64,000 bases of DNA. Source: Dyadobacter sp. CY261 (GTDB lineage: Bacteria > Bacteroidota > Bacteroidia > Cytophagales > Spirosomataceae). The notes beneath the pieces are model-generated. The model ran no database searches. It was not told where the DNA came from and saw only the letters and a program-made list of their open reading frames with translations. Shown one piece after another: positions 24,888 through 34,068 of this stretch. The stretch is from positions 303,080 through 367,079 of the forward strand of contig NZ_JAKCPW010000009.1 in NCBI RefSeq assembly GCF_021440085.1, in the 5' to 3' direction. The first letter of the stretch is position 1. Every line of letters begins with the position of its first letter. The position numbers and the translations under genes were made by a program.

Positions 24888-25658
24888 CTATCCGCCGAAG
24901 AGTCGCGCCCAGAAGCCTTTGGCTTTTGTTTTCGTTTCGACGACCTTTTCCGACGCTTCTTCCCTCAATTCGGCTATTTCCTCGGCGGCTTTCGCTTTGA
25001 GCTCGGCAGCTTTCACCTGCGCCTCGGCCAGTTTTTCGGCGGCGATTTCCTTCGCGTCTTCAAACGCCTCAGCGGCATCTTCCTTAATATCCTCAAATTT
25101 ATCAGTTGCTGTCTCTTTTAAATCGTCGAATTTATCCACAGCGGCTTCTTTAATATCCTCAAACTTATCGGCGGCAGCTTCCTTAATCTCAGCCAGCTTT
25201 GCCGCAAAACCGGATTGTGCCGCTTCTGCTTTTTCCGCAACTTCTTCCTTCACTGCTTCTGCCTTCACTGCTGCCTCTTCTTTGACCTCCTCGGCTTTGG
25301 CAACAACCTCCTCCTTCACGTCCGTTACAGTTTCCTCAGCTGCCTCCACTTTATCCTCAATTACCTCTATAACCTCAGAAGTTTTGGTCTCAGCTTGCGC
25401 TTTCAGGTCATCCAACGTTTCATAAACTTCCGTTTTGATGCCGTCGGCGGCTTCTGCTGCTTCCTCCGCCTTGATTTCTGCCACGGTCTCAAGTTCAGCC
25501 GCTTCTTCCACCACTACTTCTTTCGCCTCTTCCTTGATCCCCAGCACTTCTTCCACAATCTCATCCTTGGCTTCGGTAGTAGTGGTTTTGAGTTCTTCAA
25601 CTTTATTTTCCAGCGATTCTTTTGCATCATCTGGTGTGGGTTCGGTATTCTCGGCCAT
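24888..25658 (-). CDS. Ala/Glu/Lys-rich coiled-coil protein with hendecad repeats
   Basis: 256 residues from the ATG at 25658 (MAENTEPTPDD); the 25 residues upstream are not typical coding sequence. No signal peptide. Almost the whole protein is helical and charged. From about residue 165 the sequence has five or six consecutive 11-residue units of the pattern A-A-D-K-F-E-D-I-K-E-A, with smaller changes in each. Such hendecad repeats occur in LEA-like stress proteins and apolipoproteins, where they form long amphipathic helices. The C-terminus is a conserved-looking cap, GFWARLFGG. The role is unknown: membrane or stress binding is possible. It has its own terminator at 24841-24864. Confidence 0.7.
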   Translation of the reverse strand: MAENTEPTPDDAKESLENKVEELKTTTTEAKDEIVEEVLGIKEEAKEVVVEEAAELETVAEIKAEEAAEAADGIKTEVYETLDDLKAQAETKTSEVIEVIEDKVEAAEETVTDVKEEVVAKAEEVKEEAAVKAEAVKEEVAEKAEAAQSGFAAKLAEIKEAAADKFEDIKEAAVDKFDDLKETATDKFEDIKEDAAEAFEDAKEIAAEKLAEAQVKAAELKAKAAEEIAELREEASEKVVETKTKAKGFWARLFGG

Positions 25659-25753
25659 GGGAACTGGTGTTTTAAGGTGGGAACAGTTGATACGATGAAT
25701 GCGTAAGCTACAAATGTCTTGGCAAGGTTGCAAACAAGACGCTCACCTTTCTG

Positions 25754-26320
25754 CTATGTTAACCGTCTAACCATCAAATTTTTAACAAGCTCGTAAAACG
25801 GCTCCGGCTGCAACGTACGCCAGTTATTGAGGTGCAATGTACCACCGAAATTGATATAATAATCAAGCCGGTATTTCTTCCATTGCTCCTCGACGTGCTC
25901 CCGGAAATTGACAGCGACGATCCACCCATCCTCTACGTCGTCGAACCATTCGGCATAGTAATCGTCTTCGGCGCCGTGGAAATCCAGCACATTTTCACCC
26001 AGCAGGATAAACTGGTTAATGCCCTCATCTACAAGTGGATCGACAACCTGTCTTTTGAAGAACATAATGTCATTATGCAGGGCATCATTCCATTCACCAA
26101 ACATTTCGATGATCACAAAACGTTTCTTATAGTCGGCAAAAAGGATTTTTACATATAGCGTCTCAGATCCGATGGGATCCCAGAGCGGATGTATATAATA
26201 ACCATAGATGGCATTTTCGTAATATTCCAGATTGTATGTCCGGCCATAGAAGGGCGAGCGATCGTCCTGGCTGGCTACGTAATGTTTTTCCCAATTATAA
26301 TATGGCTCTATTTCCTGCAT
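25754..26320 (-). CDS. Conserved acidic, aromatic-rich protein of unknown function
   Basis: 188 residues from the ATG at 26320 (MQEIEPYYNWEKHY); the longer frame starts with a TTG at 26389 and has an unlikely hydrophobic lead. It is rich in Tyr, Trp, Asp and Glu (SPFYGRTYN, FHGAEDDYYAEWFDD, YYINFGG). It is soluble, with no signal peptide. I believe close relatives exist across Cytophagales, but I cannot name a family. It is transcribed in the same direction as the Ala/Glu-rich gene, about 95 bases upstream of it. Confidence 0.65.
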   Translation of the reverse strand: MQEIEPYYNWEKHYVASQDDRSPFYGRTYNLEYYENAIYGYYIHPLWDPIGSETLYVKILFADYKKRFVIIEMFGEWNDALHNDIMFFKRQVVDPLVDEGINQFILLGENVLDFHGAEDDYYAEWFDDVEDGWIVAVNFREHVEEQWKKYRLDYYINFGGTLHLNNWRTLQPEPFYELVKNLMVRRLT

Positions 26321-26482
26321 AGCAAGATTTGTAAAAGGTCTGTTAAACGAATATAAAAGAAAACCGAAAAGGGCCAATGATGTTGCCAATCGTTTAGACC
26401 TGCAAAAGTATTATACCCGAATTTCAGATCAGCAAGCACACCTCGCGATCACGCCCAACACCCCCGACATCCATACATAAAA

Positions 26483-26512
26483 AAGGCCGTCCCTTTAGCG
26501 GAGACAGCCTTT
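26483..26512 (-). terminator. Rho-independent terminator of the DUF1080 gene
   Basis: On the minus strand AAGGCTGTCtCC pairs with GGGACGGCCTT across a short loop, followed by TTTTTT. It lies 20 bases past the stop of the minus-strand DUF1080 gene. Confidence 0.8.
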
Positions 26513-26532
26513 CTACTTTGTACTCAAATATG

Positions 26533-27297
26533 CTACAACTCGCGGATCCAAATGTTCCGGAAACTGGTCGTATTGTTATGGTCTTGCAATTTGATGGGGC
26601 CTTTGCCGTGCGGTTCGATTGTAGGCTGGCCGATGTAAGGCGTCGTTCCCTGGATTGCGGTGTGGTTTTGAACCAGTACACCATTATGGATAACGGTGAT
26701 GTAAGGTGGGATGGACATTTGGCCATCTTTGTTGAAATGCGGCGCAGTATATACTACGTCGTAAGTCTGCCATTCGCCCGGGCCTACCGCTGCGTTCACG
26801 AGCGGCATGGTTTGCTTGTAGATCGAACCTGCCTGACCGTTTGAATAAGTCGGGTTGTTATAGCTATCGAGTACCTGCAATTCGTAGACTCCCTGCATAA
26901 AAATACCGCTGTTACCACGGCCTTGTCCGTTTCCATCCACTTTTGCAGGGGTTCTCCATTCGATGTGCAGCTGGTAATCGCCGAATGTCTGTTTAGTTTG
27001 AATATCGCCTGACTTGGGAGCGACGGTGATTGTTCCGTCGGCTACGGTCCAGGGAGCGGCAGCTTTGCCATCTTTTCCGGAAACCCACTGATCGAGGTTT
27101 TTACCGTCGAAAAGCACGATCGCATCGGATGGGGCAGTGAAGCCGGAAACGGCAGGAGAACTTTTGCCGGGCGTTACAACACGGGGTACCGGGTTCCACA
27201 ATTCGCTGGATTCAGGAGTTTGTTTCGCAGGTTGCAATTGTGCGTGTGCGGCAAAGGCTGCGGCCATGCTGAACGCGGTAAGCATCAATTTTTTCAT
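26533..27297 (-). CDS. DUF1080 family 3-keto-disaccharide hydrolase, secreted
   Basis: 254 residues with a signal peptide (MKKLMLTAFSMAAAFAAHAQ). The DUF1080 domain (3-keto-disaccharide hydrolase, Pfam 06439) fills the rest: IVLFDGKNLDQWVS, YQLHIEWRTPA, GNSGIFMQGVYELQVLDSY, and IRLQDH-like KLQDHNN. It probably cleaves 3-ketoglycosides made by a sugar 3-dehydrogenase, in the periplasm. It is divergent from a second, longer DUF1080 protein 193 bases away, and a sorbosone-dehydrogenase-like oxidoreductase follows that gene, so all may act on the same sugar. Confidence 0.88.
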   Translation of the reverse strand: MKKLMLTAFSMAAAFAAHAQLQPAKQTPESSELWNPVPRVVTPGKSSPAVSGFTAPSDAIVLFDGKNLDQWVSGKDGKAAAPWTVADGTITVAPKSGDIQTKQTFGDYQLHIEWRTPAKVDGNGQGRGNSGIFMQGVYELQVLDSYNNPTYSNGQAGSIYKQTMPLVNAAVGPGEWQTYDVVYTAPHFNKDGQMSIPPYITVIHNGVLVQNHTAIQGTTPYIGQPTIEPHGKGPIKLQDHNNTTSFRNIWIREL

Positions 27298-27489
27298 TTG
27301 AAAAGTAACAGTTTTAGTCTAATAACTCTTTGAAATAGTATCAAAACACAACATTAAGTAAAAAGCACTAACAAAAGGGATTCTCATCTATATAAATGTA
27401 ATTTTCCCGATTCTTATCACGTAATTTGCAGGGCTAAAGGCATTCCTGGCCTGATTGCTAATCTAAAACCGACTAAGCTTACCGCAAGT

Positions 27490-29337
27490 ATGTTTAAAAC
27501 AAACCGTTCACTTTTTCAATTAATCGCCTCTGGGGTAGCAGCATTCGCTATGCATACCGCCTACGCCCAGCAGCCCATTCCTCTCAACGACCTCAGTGCT
27601 TTCACGACCAAATCCAGTGACTGGAAAATTGTCGGCAATGCATCCGCAGACATTACCAGGGAAAACGCGCTGATCACCAGCCCGGGTAAAGGTGTGCTGG
27701 CTTGCCTTCACGAAAAAGGCAAGTATGGCAGCGACTACGAATTGATCTCCAACTTCAAACACGGCGACCTCGACATTGAACTGGATTTCATGATGAGCAA
27801 AGGTTCCAATTCAGGAATCTATCTCCAAGGCAACTACGAAGTCCAGCTTTTCGATAGCTGGGGCAAAAAAGGGGCTAAATACAATGATGCCGGCGGTATC
27901 TACGAGCGCTGGAACGACGCCAAGCCCGAAGGTGAAAAGGGTTACGAAGGATATGCACCTCGTTTCAACGTCGCAAAAGCACCGGGTTTATGGCAGCATA
28001 TCAAAATCTCTTACCAGGCACCACGTTTTGATGCCAATGGTAAGAAAATCTCCAATGCTGTATTCCTTTCCATCGTACTGAATGGTGTAACAATTCACGA
28101 AAACGTGGAAGTAAGCGGCCCTACCCGCGGTTCACTCACTGCCGAGGATGTGCCTATGGGCCCGATCCGCATCCAAGGTGACCATGGTTCGCTGGCAATC
28201 AAGAATATTGTAATTAATAATTTTGATAAAAAACCGGCTACCCTCTCCGAACTGACCTACAAAACCTATTACGGCGCTTTGTCGGAGACCGAAGACCTTT
28301 CAAAACATACGCCTGCTGAAACCGGCAAATCGGAATCGCTGAACTGGGAAATCCTGAAAGAGAACAATAATTACTCTTACGTTTATACGGGACGTTTCAA
28401 TTCGCCTACCGAAGGCGAATATGACTTCCGTTTGCAGGCTTCGGGTAATTCCTACCTTAAAATCGACGGCAAAGATGTGATCAAGCCGGAATGGAAATCG
28501 AACAACGAATTCCGCAATGGAAGCGTGAACCTGAAAGCGGGTGACCATACCATTGAAATTTTCAATAACAAAAAAGATGGCTGGATGCGTCCGGTATTGG
28601 GCCTTTGGGCAAGCGGCCCGGGCTTCCGCGAGGTTGCTTACCACGCTAAAAGCTCGGCAATGGGCGGCGGCTCCAACGACCCGATCCTGATCGGCGCGGC
28701 AACCAACACCATTACCCGCAGCTTCATGGATTTCCGCAAGGATGAAAAAGCGAAAAGAACACGCGTCGTTCACGCTGTTTCTGTGGGTAGCCCTTCAAGC
28801 CTGCATTATACTTACGACCTCGATAAAGGAACGATCCTGCAAGTATGGCGTGGCGAATTCCTCGACGCAACCCCCATGTGGCATGATCGCGGTGACGGTT
28901 CTTCCCGTCCGCGCGGCAGCGTGACCTTGCTGGGAGACGACATGTTTTTAGGTAAATCGGGTAAATCTAAATGGGAAGCGGATACAACCGGTAGCGGGTA
29001 TCGTCCTAAGGGCTATGTACTGGATGAGTCCGATTTGCCTACATTCCAGTACCAGGCATTTGGTTCTGCAATTACCGACTACATTTCGGTTGTGAACAAT
29101 CAATATTTCGAGCGCATTGTAAAGGTTAATAACCCTGCAAAAGACCTCGTGGCACGCCTGGCTGATGGTTCTGCAATCGAGAAAGTTGGAGAAGGACTTT
29201 ATGCAGTAGACAACAAATCGTACTACATCCAGCTTGCCGATAAAAAACTTAAACCGGAAATCAGAAGCGCCAACGGGCAGCAGGAACTCATCGTGCCTGT
29301 TACCAATGGTGAAGTGAAGTACGCAATCCTATTCTGA
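27490..29337 (+). CDS. DUF1080 plus PA14-like multidomain secreted protein
   Basis: 615 residues with a signal peptide (ASGVAAFAMHTAYAQ). Residues about 25-245 are a DUF1080 domain (LDFMMSKGSNSGIYLQGNYE, IRIQGDHGSL). Residues about 250-395 look like a PA14 module (SYVYTGRFNSPTEGEYDFRL, GNSYLKIDGKDV, LKAGDHTIEIF), which usually binds sugars. The last 200 residues (TYDLDKGTILQVWRGEF) are often paired with this architecture, but I cannot assign them. It likely hydrolyses a 3-keto glycoside or binds its substrate. It is followed after 28 bases by the oxidoreductase gene, so they are probably co-transcribed. Confidence 0.8.
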   Translation: MFKTNRSLFQLIASGVAAFAMHTAYAQQPIPLNDLSAFTTKSSDWKIVGNASADITRENALITSPGKGVLACLHEKGKYGSDYELISNFKHGDLDIELDFMMSKGSNSGIYLQGNYEVQLFDSWGKKGAKYNDAGGIYERWNDAKPEGEKGYEGYAPRFNVAKAPGLWQHIKISYQAPRFDANGKKISNAVFLSIVLNGVTIHENVEVSGPTRGSLTAEDVPMGPIRIQGDHGSLAIKNIVINNFDKKPATLSELTYKTYYGALSETEDLSKHTPAETGKSESLNWEILKENNNYSYVYTGRFNSPTEGEYDFRLQASGNSYLKIDGKDVIKPEWKSNNEFRNGSVNLKAGDHTIEIFNNKKDGWMRPVLGLWASGPGFREVAYHAKSSAMGGGSNDPILIGAATNTITRSFMDFRKDEKAKRTRVVHAVSVGSPSSLHYTYDLDKGTILQVWRGEFLDATPMWHDRGDGSSRPRGSVTLLGDDMFLGKSGKSKWEADTTGSGYRPKGYVLDESDLPTFQYQAFGSAITDYISVVNNQYFERIVKVNNPAKDLVARLADGSAIEKVGEGLYAVDNKSYYIQLADKKLKPEIRSANGQQELIVPVTNGEVKYAILF

Positions 29338-29365
29338 TTTTAACCTTATTATTTCTGATTGAACA

Positions 29366-31309
29366 ATGAAAAAACTTGCTCATATAGCATTTGCTCTTTT
29401 GGCCGGACTATCGACGCTGAAAGCGCAGGAGTCTCCAAAAGAAGAAGATTTCTATAAAATCGTCACCCCGCCAATCCCCGAGGGCATTATTCTCGAAGTA
29501 GGTGGTCTTACGACGATGCCCAATGGTTCACTGGCCATTTCAACCCGTCGCGGGGAAGTGTGGATCGTTGACAACCCAACGAGCCGCGCGCCATACTTCC
29601 GCAAATTCGCGACCGGTTTGCACGAAATCCTGGGTCTGGCTTACAAAGAAGGCGCATTATACTGCGCACAACGCGGTGAATTGACCAAACTGGTCGATAA
29701 AAACGGCGACGGCAAAGCTGACGTTTACGAAACAGTGTATGCATGGCCTTTGTCGGGTCATTACCACGAATACTCTTTCGGACCGAAACTGGCGCCGGAT
29801 GGCAGCTTTTTCGTGAGTGGTAACGTAGCATTCGGTGACGAAGAATGGTGGAGAGGCGAAAGCCGTGTACCCGGCCGCGGCTGGATCTTCCACATCACCA
29901 ACGATGGCAAATACGAGCCATACGCAACAGGTGTGCGCTCCCCGGCAGGTATCAGCATGCTGAACGGCGAACTGTTCTACACTGACAACCAGGGTGACTG
30001 GATGGGTACCGGTGCTATTTTCCAGGTTAAAAAAGGCGGCTTCATGGGTCACCCCGCAGGTTTGAAATGGGCTGGATTGCCTAATTCACCCGTTAAACTG
30101 ACTGAAAAGCAATTCTTCGCCGAGCGCGACAACCGCCAGAATAAAGATGCACAAGGCCGCGCTATCAAGCCAGAAAATACGTTGGGAGAAGAACCACAGT
30201 TCCTTTACCAACTGAAAAAGAAATATGACATGGTACAGCTTCCGGCTGTATGGCTACCTTACGGTGTGCACGGTGTATCTACTTCCGAACTCATTCTCGA
30301 TAATACCCAGGGAAATTTCGGCCCATTTACAGGTCAGGTTTTCGTAGGCGACCAGGGACAAAGCAATATCATGCGTGTCGTTATGGAAAAGGTAAAGGGT
30401 GAATATCAGGGTGCCAGCATTGGATTCCGCAGTGGGTTCCAGTCGGGTGTGCTGCGTATGGCGTTTGATAAGGACGGGTCGATGTTCGTAGGGGAAACCA
30501 ACCGCGGATGGGGCTCAGCAGGTGATGCGAATCAAGGGTTGCAGCGTCTGGTGTGGAATGGTAAAATGCCGTTCGAAATGTACACAGTAAAAGCGCAGCC
30601 AGACGGTTTCGAGATCGAATTCACCATGCCCGTTGATCGCAAATCAGCGGAAGACCTGGATTCATACAAAGTAGGCAGCTATCTCTATAAGCATTACCCT
30701 GTGTACGGTAGCCCACAGATCAACCTCGAAGATGTGAAAATCGCCGGAGTGAAAGTATCCGACGATAATAAGAAAGTGCGCATTGTGCTTGAAGGAATGC
30801 GTCAGTACTATGTGCACAAAATCTCGCTGGAAGGCGTTCGCTCGGCGACTAACAGCTGGTCGCTTGTTCACCCGGACGCTTATTACACGCTGAACAATAT
30901 CCCTGATGGCGAAAGAATGAAGGTTTCTGACCTGAAAACTACCCGCTCAGGAAAAGCACAAGCATCCGTTTCCGCGGAGCCTGCAAAAGAACACGTTTCG
31001 CCGGACGGCAAAGGTAAAGCGGCTACCGCGAAGGCCGGTGCTGCCAAAACCCCAACCTGGGAAGAAGTGAAGCCATTACTAGCTAAAAACACTTGCCTTG
31101 CGTGCCATGCACCCGATAAAAAAGTGGTAGGACCATCTTACGCCGATGTGGCGAAGCGCAAGTACAGCAACGAGAAGATCGTAGAGCTGATTTACGCACC
31201 GAAGCCTGAAAACTGGCCTGATTACGCGACACCGATGGCACCAATGCCTCAGGTTCCGAAGGCAGAAGCTGCAAAAATCGCTGCGTGGATCAATTCTCTT
31301 GCCAAATAA
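29366..31309 (+). CDS. Sorbosone-dehydrogenase-like beta-propeller with C-terminal cytochrome c
   Basis: 647 residues with a signal peptide (to ALKAQ). Residues about 30-430 form a glucose/sorbosone dehydrogenase-type beta-propeller (GLAYKEGALYCAQRGELTKL, DKNGDGKADVYETV, SPAGISMLNGELFYTDNQGD). A linker region with repeated Lys/Ala follows (about 535-565). The C-terminal domain is a class I cytochrome c with CLACH at residues 577-581 and a likely Met ligand in PMAPMPQVP. It should oxidise a sugar or related alcohol and pass electrons to its own haem in the periplasm. It is 28 bases after the DUF1080/PA14 gene. Confidence 0.88.
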   Translation: MKKLAHIAFALLAGLSTLKAQESPKEEDFYKIVTPPIPEGIILEVGGLTTMPNGSLAISTRRGEVWIVDNPTSRAPYFRKFATGLHEILGLAYKEGALYCAQRGELTKLVDKNGDGKADVYETVYAWPLSGHYHEYSFGPKLAPDGSFFVSGNVAFGDEEWWRGESRVPGRGWIFHITNDGKYEPYATGVRSPAGISMLNGELFYTDNQGDWMGTGAIFQVKKGGFMGHPAGLKWAGLPNSPVKLTEKQFFAERDNRQNKDAQGRAIKPENTLGEEPQFLYQLKKKYDMVQLPAVWLPYGVHGVSTSELILDNTQGNFGPFTGQVFVGDQGQSNIMRVVMEKVKGEYQGASIGFRSGFQSGVLRMAFDKDGSMFVGETNRGWGSAGDANQGLQRLVWNGKMPFEMYTVKAQPDGFEIEFTMPVDRKSAEDLDSYKVGSYLYKHYPVYGSPQINLEDVKIAGVKVSDDNKKVRIVLEGMRQYYVHKISLEGVRSATNSWSLVHPDAYYTLNNIPDGERMKVSDLKTTRSGKAQASVSAEPAKEHVSPDGKGKAATAKAGAAKTPTWEEVKPLLAKNTCLACHAPDKKVVGPSYADVAKRKYSNEKIVELIYAPKPENWPDYATPMAPMPQVPKAEAAKIAAWINSLAK

Positions 31310-31345
31310 TCTACTTTGCCTGGATCTGACCGGGAATACATTATA

Positions 31346-31377
31346 AAAGGCTGCTTCCGCTGCGGGAGCAGCCTTTT
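31346..31377 (+). terminator. Rho-independent terminator
   Basis: AAAGGCTGCTtCC pairs with GGgAGCAGCCTTT, followed by a T-run, just after the oxidoreductase gene. Confidence 0.85.
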
Positions 31378-31509
31378 TAGTTGGCGGGAAGCATGTTTAC
31401 ATTACATTTTTATACATTATATTCACATTGCAAATCAGTCGGATCCATTACAAATGGCACGTTTTGGCATTGAAAATGCGTTAATTGGTACTGACTGTAA
31501 CCCGAAACT

Positions 31510-34068
31510 ATGTCTACGCAACGTGGCCCGTCTTTCTTGAAATCGATGAAAGGCAAAGTCTTTCTCGGCTTCTTTATAGCCTCCCTCGCATTGGCAGCAT
31601 CCTGGATCACCAGTAAACTGGCATTTGATAACATGCTTACCAAACTGCAAGTGTTGTCGACGCCAGACAATAAAATGCAGCTCGTCAATAAAATTTTCCG
31701 CGATATCCTTACACTCGACCAACTCCAAAATGAGCGAAAGCTTAAAGGTGAGGAGATGGATGGCGAAGTATTGGCCCAATCTGTGGAGCTCATCGCAACG
31801 CTGGACTCTCTCAGCGATATGAGCATCGGCGATCATATGCAGATGATCCGGATCGATTCGATGAAGACCATTCTTAAAGAAAGAGAAAAAATATATGGCG
31901 ACTATGTGAAAGTCCGATCCAAATTGGTGAATAATAAGGATTTAGAGGACGAGGTCAAATCCATTTCAGGATTGATCACAACTGAACAACTTAAACCGGA
32001 TAGCACGGTAGTCAAGACCGAAAAACGTACAACGACGACCACTGTTTATACGGAAGTACCAGACACGGCGCAGAAAGCGAGCGAAAAAAAGGGCTTTTTT
32101 GGCCGCGTTTTCCGTAATAAAAAAAGTGCCAAAAAACCCGCCCCCGAACCCACCAAGCTGGTTCAGAAGCAGGAAGTGAATGTCCAGGTCGACACAATTC
32201 GTGTCGTAAAGAAGGATAGCACTATAGAAAAGGTAGGCGAAGCCGTTCACGCCATTGAAAAATCACAAAAGAAGCGGGCAGTTACTTTTGTAGACCGGGA
32301 ACAAGAACTGGCTACTGCACGCAACTCGCTGGTGAAACAACTGCTAAGCGTCATGCAGAAGATAGAAGAGAACGTCGTAACCCAGTCTCATCAAAACAGC
32401 TCGCAGGCCAAAGGCATCGTGGAAGGCAGTATCAAGTATCTGGAATGGATCATGCTGGGCTTTTCCTTAATTACTGCGGTAATGGCCTATCTTATCTTCG
32501 CAGATATTACCAAAAGCAACGATTATCGACAATTGCTCGAAGAGGCCAAAGAGGAAGCTGAATACCATAGCATGGCCAAGCAGCGCTTTCTGGCCAATAT
32601 GAGCCACGAGATCCGGACGCCACTGCAATCCATCATCGGTTATACCGAGGCCTTGAAAAACGAAGAAAAGCCCAAAAAGCAAGATCTCGAAATTTTGCAT
32701 TCGGCTTCTGAACATTTGTTATATCTGGTCAATGAAGTGTTGGATTACAGCCGCATTATTTCCGACCGCTTTACCTTCGAAGACAGGGTGTTTTCGATTA
32801 ACCAGCTCCTCAACGAAGTTATTCAGGTATTACGACCTAATGCCCTTTCTAAAGGTTTGATATTGAAGCTGGATAATAAGCTTATTCCCAACTTGTATGT
32901 GCACGGCGACCCATTCAGGTTGCGGCAGGTTCTGTACAATTTGCTGACTAATGCTATAAAGTTCACCGAAAACGGCGAGGTCGTGCTCAAAGTGGCAGGC
33001 CACGAAAGTGGTAGCCAGGTCAAGATCGAGTACCAGATTTCGGATACAGGCATAGGGCTTTCAAAAGAGCAGTTAGAGCGCATTTTCAATCAGTTTGAGC
33101 AGGCCGATCCGACCATTCAACGCAAATACGGCGGTACCGGGCTGGGTTTGAGCATTGTAAAAGCATTAGTAGAGGGGATGTCGGGAAACATTCATGTGAG
33201 CAGCAAACCCGGCGAGGGCACGACTTTTTTTGTCACCACCAGTATGAAAAAGGCAGACACACTGGAATTGGCAGAAGAAGCGCCGGAAAGAAGTTATCAG
33301 ATCAATGGCAAAGTCTGGCTGGTTGACGACGACGCCTTCATTCTCAAATGGTGCTCTTCCGTTCTTGAAATGAACGGCATTCCGCATACAGCATTCTCAT
33401 CGGGTGAAGAAGTCCTCAACCGGCCGTGGGACAATCAGGTAAAATTTATACTGACCGACATGCGCATGTCGGGCATGAACGGGGCCGAGCTGGTGGGCCG
33501 CCTCCGCAAATCGGCACCGGAAAGCGTGAAGTTCTTTGTGCTTACGGCACAGGCATTGCCCGAAGAACGGAAAAAGTTACTCAGTATGGGCTTCGATGGC
33601 TATCTGATGAAGCCATTCCACTCCAGAGATTTACTGGAACTACTCGAATTATCGTCCACGCCTGAAATAGAACAGGAGGAGCAGGTGCTCGTCGAACCCA
33701 CGGAAGTTAACGTTGCCAACAACTTGGAATTCGATTTTTCGATGTTGAGTGAAATGACCTTTGGGGACGAAAGCCTGTTGCGGGAAATACTAGACCAGTT
33801 TGTGAAAGATTCCCGTAACGATATCGAATCACTGAGAAACCATATTGAAGCCAATGAGCCCGAGCATGTACAGGAACTCATGCACCGTATGGCCGGGCGA
33901 ACCGGGCAGATCGGAGCCCGTGATTTATCGGCCCGATTCAGGAACCTCGAAATAGCACTTCGTGAAGATTCTTCGGAAGTATCGGAAAAAGAAATGACGC
34001 AGGTCGTAGAAGACGCTGCGTCAGTAGTTGAGCATGTGGAGGAAAAAGCGCTTTCCTACTCGATATGA
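31510..34068 (+). CDS. Hybrid histidine kinase with receiver and HPt domains
   Basis: 852 residues. A membrane segment lies near residues 12-32 (FLGFFIASLALAASWITS) and another near 310-332 (LGFSLITAVMAYLIF), enclosing a periplasmic sensor of about 280 residues with no recognised domain and a Lys/Pro-rich linker. HisKA follows with MSHEIRTPLQ (His366), then the HATPase with NLLTNAIKF, DTGIGL and GGTGLGL. The receiver domain has Asp650 (LTDMRM), and the C-terminal HPt has His792 (ELMHRMAGR). A full phosphorelay (His-Asp-His) is therefore in one chain. Its likely partner is the sigma-54 response regulator converging on it. The 3' ends of the two genes overlap by 13 bases. Confidence 0.93.
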   Translation: MSTQRGPSFLKSMKGKVFLGFFIASLALAASWITSKLAFDNMLTKLQVLSTPDNKMQLVNKIFRDILTLDQLQNERKLKGEEMDGEVLAQSVELIATLDSLSDMSIGDHMQMIRIDSMKTILKEREKIYGDYVKVRSKLVNNKDLEDEVKSISGLITTEQLKPDSTVVKTEKRTTTTTVYTEVPDTAQKASEKKGFFGRVFRNKKSAKKPAPEPTKLVQKQEVNVQVDTIRVVKKDSTIEKVGEAVHAIEKSQKKRAVTFVDREQELATARNSLVKQLLSVMQKIEENVVTQSHQNSSQAKGIVEGSIKYLEWIMLGFSLITAVMAYLIFADITKSNDYRQLLEEAKEEAEYHSMAKQRFLANMSHEIRTPLQSIIGYTEALKNEEKPKKQDLEILHSASEHLLYLVNEVLDYSRIISDRFTFEDRVFSINQLLNEVIQVLRPNALSKGLILKLDNKLIPNLYVHGDPFRLRQVLYNLLTNAIKFTENGEVVLKVAGHESGSQVKIEYQISDTGIGLSKEQLERIFNQFEQADPTIQRKYGGTGLGLSIVKALVEGMSGNIHVSSKPGEGTTFFVTTSMKKADTLELAEEAPERSYQINGKVWLVDDDAFILKWCSSVLEMNGIPHTAFSSGEEVLNRPWDNQVKFILTDMRMSGMNGAELVGRLRKSAPESVKFFVLTAQALPEERKKLLSMGFDGYLMKPFHSRDLLELLELSSTPEIEQEEQVLVEPTEVNVANNLEFDFSMLSEMTFGDESLLREILDQFVKDSRNDIESLRNHIEANEPEHVQELMHRMAGRTGQIGARDLSARFRNLEIALREDSSEVSEKEMTQVVEDAASVVEHVEEKALSYSI

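Noticed and set aside
24919..25425. 168-residue Ser/Ala-rich ORF on the plus strand
   Set aside because: It is the reverse frame of the Ala/Glu repeat gene, so its low complexity is a reflection of the repeats.
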